In this document: piece by piece, positions 39,830 to 44,161 of the stretch
How positions within the stretch are numbered: position 1 is the first letter of the stretch
Layout: each line of letters begins with the position of its first letter
Source: Candidatus Zhuqueibacterota bacterium
Lineage (GTDB): Bacteria > Zhuqueibacterota > Zhuqueibacteria > Zhuqueibacterales > Zhuqueibacteraceae
Length of the DNA: 44,161 nt
Reading direction: 5' to 3'
Assembly: GCA_022616415.1 (NCBI GenBank)
Contig: JAKEEU010000375.1
Coordinates: 1 to 44,161, forward strand
Position numbers and translations under genes: made by a program
The notes under the pieces: model-generated
The model's database searches: none
Seen by the model: only the letters and a program-made list of their open reading frames with translations
What the model was told of the DNA's origin: nothing

Positions 39830-39858
39830 AATCTACAAAACGCAGAACTGAAAGTCAA
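39830..39858 (-). promoter_or_regulatory. metal-uptake operon promoter
   Basis: TTGACT (39858-39853), 17-bp spacer, TAGATT (39835-39830) on the minus strand, 47 bp upstream of the His-rich protein gene. The -35 context is again GCTTGACTTT. A weak dyad TGTAGATTGTTTACA overlaps the -10 element and could bind a metal-responsive repressor, though the half-sites match poorly. Confidence 0.65.
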
Positions 39859-39927
39859 GCATTTAAAAGTCAATGTCACTAACTTTTGTAACATTGCAAA
39901 GGTTCACGTATTCAATAACCCACGCCT

Positions 39928-39972
39928 CTCCCCGAAGGGGAGAAATGTTTAAGCCCAGAGCAACGCTCTGGG
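39928..39972. repeat. two adjacent short hairpins
   Basis: CTCCCC-GAA-GGGGAG (39928-39942) and CCCAGAG-CAACG-CTCTGGG (39954-39972). They lie in the 675-bp gap between the divergent metal operon and TonB receptor genes, with no T-tracts. They are probably repeat elements. Confidence 0.55.
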
Positions 39973-40122
39973 AAAATAATTATATCATTGTTAGTGTGTG
40001 AAATCCGTGCAGCGGATGCTATTGATGAAGTAACCCCGGCGGCGGCTGCGACTTTAACGCGCTACAATTTCTTAATCTGGCACTCATTTTGAGTTAATGT
40101 TCCGGCGTTATATTGCAGCAGA

Positions 40123-40190
40123 GGGCGGAGGGCTTAGGGCTGAGGGCTTAGGGCCTATGCCCTCAGCCCTCTGCTCTAAGCCCTCCGCCC
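40123..40190. repeat. GGGCGGAGGGCTTAG palindromic element
   Basis: 32-bp arms (40123-40154 and 40159-40190) with about three mismatches and a four-base loop, built of GAGGGCT/TTAGGGC units. There is no T-tract. It would form an extremely stable cruciform or RNA hairpin upstream of the TonB receptor promoter. Confidence 0.8.
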
Positions 40191-40201
40191 AAAAATTTCT
40201 C

Positions 40202-40230
40202 TTGCCAATTTACCAAGAATTGCTTATTAT
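40202..40230 (+). promoter_or_regulatory. promoter of the TonB-dependent receptor gene
   Basis: TTGCCA (40202-40207), 17-bp spacer, TATTAT (40225-40230). This predicts a leader RNA of about 220 nt before the receptor ATG, which contains competing hairpins (40258-40378). Confidence 0.6.
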
Positions 40231-40257
40231 TACTGGCAGGTAACATAGGTAACAAAA

Positions 40258-40378
40258 GGGACACGGAAGGGTTAGTTTGATGAAGAGCGCACAGCTATGA
40301 TGATTAGTTTTAAAAAAAATTGTAGTGTCCCGTTCTCTAAAAAGCGTCCAGGCGGTAGAGAGTCGAGGCGCTTTTTTT
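40258..40378 (+). promoter_or_regulatory. possible attenuator in the TonB receptor leader
   Basis: GGGACAC (40258-40264) can pair with GTGTCCC (40325-40331). A terminator-like stem AAAAAGCG (40339-40346)/CGCTTTTT (40369-40376) with a T-run follows. A competing stem TCTCTA (40334-40339)/TAGAGA (40356-40361) overlaps the terminator's 5' arm. The mutually exclusive foldings suggest conditional termination 80 bp before the receptor start, but the ligand or protein is unknown and no riboswitch class was recognised. Confidence 0.4.
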
Positions 40379-40458
40379 ATTTTCCCACTTTGGCAAATCC
40401 ATGCAACACCAATTCTTCAGTGTTGTTCTAAAACTTAACCAACCTCGGAGGAGGATTT

Positions 40459-43400
40459 ATGCAGAAGGTATCGAAGTTGTACCGGCTGTTGTTTTGCTGC
40501 CTGTTGCTTCCGGCGCTGGCTTTTGGCCAGGGCGTAACCACTGGCGCGATGAATGGCACTGTTATGGATGCCAAAGGGCAGGCGCTTCCGGGCGCCAATG
40601 TCGTGGCCGTGCATGTCCCGAGCGGGTCGATATTTGGGGCCGCCTCACGCACTGACGGGCGCTTCAATATCCCGGGTATGCGTGTTGGCGGGCCGTACAC
40701 CGTCACCACCTCTTTTATCGGCTATAAAACGCAAAGACAGGAAAACGTGTATCTAACGCTGGGCCAGGATTTGAAGATCGATTTCGTGCTGCCCGAAGAA
40801 GCGGTTGAGATTGGCGAAGTTCAAGTGGTGGCGGAACGAACCGCAATCTTAAGCGCATCACGGACCGGCGCGGCAACTTCCGTTAGCAGAGAAGCTATTC
40901 AGAGGCTTCCTAGCATTACCGGAAGAATTGAAGACCTTGCCCGCTTGACACCTCAGTACAATCCTTCCGGTTTTGGTTTCTCCTTTGCCGGTCAAGATAA
41001 TCGCCTGAATAACGTGACCGTTGATGGTTCTTATTTCAACAACTCATTTGGCTTGGCCGGCCAGCCCGGCGACAGAACAAATGTTGCTCCGATTTCTCTG
41101 GAGGCGATTGAGCAGTTACAGGTCAACGTCGCTCCTTACGATGTGCGTCAAGGCAATTTCGTCGGTGCAGGCGTAAACACGGTAACCAGAAGCGGCACCA
41201 ACCAATTCTCCGGTTCCGTCTATACGCAATTCCGTGACGAAGACCAGGTTGGCAAGGAGGCGAAAGATCTGCCATTTGATCCGGGCACATTTAAATACAA
41301 CCGAATAGGTGTCCGCCTGAGTGGGCCAATCATAAGGAACAAAATGTTTCTCTTTGCCGACTTTGAAAGCGACAAAGTAACCCAACCGGGAACAAATTTC
41401 ACCACAAGAACTTCTACAAGTCAGACCGTGGCTGGTAACGTAACAAGAGTATTGGATTCCGACCTGACTAACCTCGGCAATTTTTTGAATACAAATTTTG
41501 GATACGAAGCAGGTTCTTACCAAGGTTATGATCATGAAACTCCAGCCAAGCGATTCATTGCGAAACTGGATTATAACCTCAACGACCGCAATAAGCTGAG
41601 CATGCGTTACAACCACCTGGATTCGGATACGGATGTGTTGTTGTCAAACTCTTCTTCATTAGGTTTTGGCACGAGAAGAACTGTATCAACCGGCCTGAAT
41701 TTCCAGAATTCGAACTATATCATTCTGGAGAATATTCGCTCGCTGGTGGGTGAGTGGAACTCACTGGTGGGTTCCAATATGTCCAACAATCTCATCATCG
41801 GTTATACCCACCAAGATGAAAGCCGCGACTCAAGGGGCACCTTCTTCCCCTTTGTCGATGTTCTTGAAGCCGGCTCCGTCTATACCTCTTTTGGTTTTGA
41901 GCCATTTACACCGAACAATGAACTGCGCTACAGCAGCTTCCAAGTGCAGAACAACTTTACGATATACGGGCCCAAGCACAGTCTGACGTTCGGCGTGAGC
42001 GTGGAACGATACAAATCCGAGAACGTGTTCTTCCCCGGTTCGCAAAGTGTTTACGTCTACAATTCTCTGGCCGATTTCTACTCGGACGCCAACGACTATC
42101 TTGCAAACCCAAACAGAACTGTCTCTCCTGTTACTTTACGCCGCTTTCAGGTGCGGTGGACAAACATACCGGGCCAGGAGAAGCCGATACAGCCGCTGAA
42201 AGTACTCTATGCAGGAATTTATGGCCAGGATGAGTGGCAGGTCAGCAAGGATTTGCGGGTGACGGCCGGTCTGAGAATTGATGTGCCATTCTTTGGTGAT
42301 ACGGGATACACAAACGCCAACGCAGATGCTCTTACGTTCAGGGATGAAGACGGAAAAGCGGTTCAATATAAATCGGGAGAGCTTCCTGATCCCAATCCAC
42401 TCTTTTCGCCGCGGGTTGGCTTCAACTGGGACGTGAAGGGCGACCGCAGTACGCAAGTTCGAGGCGGTACGGGAATATTTACAGGACGTCCGGCTTACGT
42501 CTGGATTTCTAACCAGATTGGCAACACTGGAGTGCTCACCGGCTTCGAATCAAGGGATAATATCACCGATAGGCCGTTCCACCCAGACCCTGATCATTAC
42601 AAGCCGACCAATGTAACCGGCGCTCCGGCTTCGAGCTATGAATTGGCCTTGACCGATCCCAATTTTAAATTTCCCCAGTTGTGGAGAAGTAACATTGCCG
42701 TTGACCAGCAACTCCCCTTCTTCGGATTGATTGGAACTGCTGAATTTCTTTACAGCCGCGATATCAACGGAATTTATTACATCAACGCCAACCTGCCGGC
42801 AGCCCAAACGAGCTTCAGCGGTGCTGATACCCGCCCACGATATACAAGCAACAGAATCAACAACGCGCCCGGGAATCAAGTCTCGAATGCCATTGTTCTG
42901 AAGAACCAGAATGTGGGCCGCTCGTGGAACCTCGCCGCTTCTTTGGAAAAACCTTTCAGCAGTGGCTTTTTTGCCAAAGTAGCCTATAACTATGGTGAAG
43001 CGAAGAATACCGTTGACCCCGGTTCCATCGCCTTTGGTTCCTGGAATAATAATCAACATGCAGGCGATCCGAACAATCCGGGTTTGGCATTCGCTGGCAC
43101 TTCTGCGGGGCCGAGAATTTTGGCAGCGCTCTCCTACCGAAGGGAGTACTTTAGCTTTGGCGCCACGACCGTATCCTTATACTGGGAAGGTTATTCCCTC
43201 GGTAGAGCAAGCTACGTCTTCAGTGGCGACTTGAATGGTGATGGCGGCACCGCCAATGATCTGGTCTATATTCCTCGGGACATTTCTGAAATGAATTTTC
43301 AGGAATACACTCAGTCCGGCGTAACCTACACCGCAGCACAACAAGCGGCTGCCTGGGACGCCTATATTAAGCAAGATGAATATCTGAGCGCCAACAGAGG

Positions 43401-43782
43401 CAAATACGCAGAACGCGGCGGCGTCGGGCTTCCGATGGTTTACCGAGCAGACCTGAGCATTACGCAGGATCTGTTTACCAATATCAGCAACACTCGTAAC
43501 AGCTTGCAGTTCAGAGTTGATTTTCTGAATTTTGGCAACCTGATCAACAAGAACTGGGGCGTAGGTCAGCGCCTGGTCGGGATGAGCACCTCGCCGCCGT
43601 TCATTGCACAGCCTTTGACTGTACCTACTACTGCCCAGGGTGGTCCTGTCGACGCTCAGGGAAGAGCTCAGTACAGATTGAGAAACATCAGTGGTCAGTT
43701 GATAAGCAAATCCCTGGAACAGACTACTTCCATTTTTGATGTTTTCAGGATTCAGTTTAGTCTGAGATATAACTTCAACTGA
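40459..43782 (+). CDS. TonB-dependent receptor, Oar-like, with carboxypeptidase-regulatory domain
   Basis: 1107 residues. Signal peptide 1-23 (LLFCCLLLPALAFGQ), a carboxypeptidase-regulatory-like beta-sandwich 26-110 (GTVMDAKGQALPGANV, FIGYKT), a plug domain about 125-240 (SITGRIEDLARLTPQ, LNNVTVDGSYFNNSFG, VNTVTRSGTNQFSGS), then a large barrel ending in FRIQFSLRYNFN with the terminal aromatic/Asn expected for BAM insertion. The Oar-like architecture imports large substrates or secreted proteins through the outer membrane with TonB energy; the substrate is unknown. GGAGGAGG lies four bases before the ATG. It is followed by a terminator and stands alone. Confidence 0.93.
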   Translation: MQKVSKLYRLLFCCLLLPALAFGQGVTTGAMNGTVMDAKGQALPGANVVAVHVPSGSIFGAASRTDGRFNIPGMRVGGPYTVTTSFIGYKTQRQENVYLTLGQDLKIDFVLPEEAVEIGEVQVVAERTAILSASRTGAATSVSREAIQRLPSITGRIEDLARLTPQYNPSGFGFSFAGQDNRLNNVTVDGSYFNNSFGLAGQPGDRTNVAPISLEAIEQLQVNVAPYDVRQGNFVGAGVNTVTRSGTNQFSGSVYTQFRDEDQVGKEAKDLPFDPGTFKYNRIGVRLSGPIIRNKMFLFADFESDKVTQPGTNFTTRTSTSQTVAGNVTRVLDSDLTNLGNFLNTNFGYEAGSYQGYDHETPAKRFIAKLDYNLNDRNKLSMRYNHLDSDTDVLLSNSSSLGFGTRRTVSTGLNFQNSNYIILENIRSLVGEWNSLVGSNMSNNLIIGYTHQDESRDSRGTFFPFVDVLEAGSVYTSFGFEPFTPNNELRYSSFQVQNNFTIYGPKHSLTFGVSVERYKSENVFFPGSQSVYVYNSLADFYSDANDYLANPNRTVSPVTLRRFQVRWTNIPGQEKPIQPLKVLYAGIYGQDEWQVSKDLRVTAGLRIDVPFFGDTGYTNANADALTFRDEDGKAVQYKSGELPDPNPLFSPRVGFNWDVKGDRSTQVRGGTGIFTGRPAYVWISNQIGNTGVLTGFESRDNITDRPFHPDPDHYKPTNVTGAPASSYELALTDPNFKFPQLWRSNIAVDQQLPFFGLIGTAEFLYSRDINGIYYINANLPAAQTSFSGADTRPRYTSNRINNAPGNQVSNAIVLKNQNVGRSWNLAASLEKPFSSGFFAKVAYNYGEAKNTVDPGSIAFGSWNNNQHAGDPNNPGLAFAGTSAGPRILAALSYRREYFSFGATTVSLYWEGYSLGRASYVFSGDLNGDGGTANDLVYIPRDISEMNFQEYTQSGVTYTAAQQAAAWDAYIKQDEYLSANRGKYAERGGVGLPMVYRADLSITQDLFTNISNTRNSLQFRVDFLNFGNLINKNWGVGQRLVGMSTSPPFIAQPLTVPTTAQGGPVDAQGRAQYRLRNISGQLISKSLEQTTSIFDVFRIQFSLRYNFN

Positions 43783-43805
43783 GCTGTTAGCAGATCCGCT
43801 TTAAC

Positions 43806-43843
43806 AAAAAAGCCGGTTGGGTTCATCGTCCAATCGGCTTTTT
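43806..43843 (+). terminator. Rho-independent terminator of the TonB receptor gene
   Basis: AAAAAGCCGGTTGG and CCAATCGGCTTTTT form a stem of about 14 bp (one G-T pair) with a nine-base loop, 23 bp after the receptor stop. The A/T-rich flanks make it potentially bidirectional. Confidence 0.9.
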
Positions 43844-43875
43844 AATTTGTGATTAGAAAAAATTTTACTCAGCAA

Positions 43876-44058
43876 CTACCATTTGGGCGCACCAAGCCAC
43901 CCAAAAATATCTTGCACGTTGACGGAAAAACCAGGCAGCAACTCCGGGCAAGTGAGCGTGTCTGTTACCCAGCGCCGGCGGTTGGCAGTAACCACCATCA
44001 CGCCTTTTTGATACGGATCGACAATCCCTCGGGCGCAGCCAAACCACGTGGCTGCCAT
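43876..44058 (-). pseudogene. C-terminal remnant of a Uma2-type endonuclease
   Basis: The frame reads GIVDPYQKGVMVVTANRRR, then CPELLPGFSVNVQDIFGW, matching the C-terminal part of the Uma2 family (PD-(D/E)XK-like; VDP...LPGFxxxVxxIF). An in-frame TAG lies two codons upstream of the ATG at 44058, so the N-terminal two thirds, including the nuclease core, is missing here. It is best read as a decayed gene. Confidence 0.5.
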
Positions 44059-44161
44059 GTTCTAGCGTGAGTTTCCTACTTTCGGCTAGAAAGTTTGGTT
44101 TATCTATTTATAAGCATTACATTTACAATAGCAAGGAACTGTATACACCAACAACTACAAC

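Noticed and set aside
39830..39845. Fur/Zur box at TGTAGATTGTTTACA
   Set aside because: Only the outer TGTA/TACA is symmetric; the inner bases do not match known Fur, Zur or MntR consensus sites, so it is mentioned only as a weak dyad.

Overview
The window looks like chromosome of a Gram-negative, outer-membrane bacterium. It encodes a 1107-residue Oar-like TonB-dependent receptor and a coiled-coil outer-membrane barrel protein. It also has many short palindromic intergenic repeats and several toxin-antitoxin modules. This fits an uncultured FCB-type lineage (KSB1/Calditrichota-like) or a similar phylum, but the taxonomy is inference only. No rRNA, convincing tRNA, CRISPR array, transposase or phage gene was seen.

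Region 1 (1-10123, minus strand) is an aromatic amino-acid supra-operon. In transcription order it holds a promoter (TTGACA-17-TATATT), a 32-codon leader peptide, a terminator/antiterminator, then trpE, trpGD (fused), trpC, trpF, trpB, trpA, a monofunctional chorismate mutase, type I-beta DAHP synthase and tyrA, and the start of one more gene that runs off the window. The leader peptide has seven aromatic residues in nine, including three Trp. Its mRNA has a 10-nt segment perfectly complementary to the 5' arm of a Rho-independent terminator. This is a textbook ribosome-mediated attenuator and is the strongest regulatory signal in the window.

Region 2 (10142-22991, minus strand, directly upstream of the trp promoter) is a tryptophan-degradation cluster of the kynurenine/3-hydroxyanthranilate route: tryptophan 2,3-dioxygenase, 2-aminomuconate-semialdehyde dehydrogenase, a RidA-type 2-aminomuconate deaminase, 3-hydroxyanthranilate dioxygenase and ACMS decarboxylase. 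Kynurenine formamidase, kynurenine monooxygenase and kynureninase are not here. The cluster is interleaved with defence and addiction genes. A MNT-HEPN pair precedes kynA under one promoter. A VapC-like PIN gene sits in front of a protein that appears to be an antitoxin fused to the deaminase. An Eco57I-type DNA methyltransferase with an odd GKPPW motif lies before the decarboxylase gene. An S9 peptidase and an EamA transporter are also included. Catabolic transcription would run into the trp attenuator, since no terminator was seen between them.

Region 3 (23016-33920, mostly plus strand) has a short PLP-dependent threonine/serine dehydratase, phosphoglycerate kinase, a small Dabb-like protein, a convergent MFS transporter, an ATP-grasp protein, a DUF4258/YgiT-type toxin-antitoxin pair, a YgfZ-like folate-binding protein, a MEMO1-family (AmmeMemoRadiSam B) protein with an extra N-terminal domain, an ArsR-type regulator and an unrecognised acidic protein.

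Region 4 (33972-39858, minus strand) is a probable metal-uptake operon: a His-rich secreted protein, an outer-membrane protein, a ZnuA/TroA-like binding protein and a ZnuB-like permease with a C-terminal HEAT-repeat extension. A small HD hydrolase and a metallo-beta-lactamase-fold protein follow. No ATPase subunit is present.

Region 5 (39859-44161) has a long regulatory/repeat region, the TonB-dependent receptor with its terminator, and a Uma2-type nuclease remnant.
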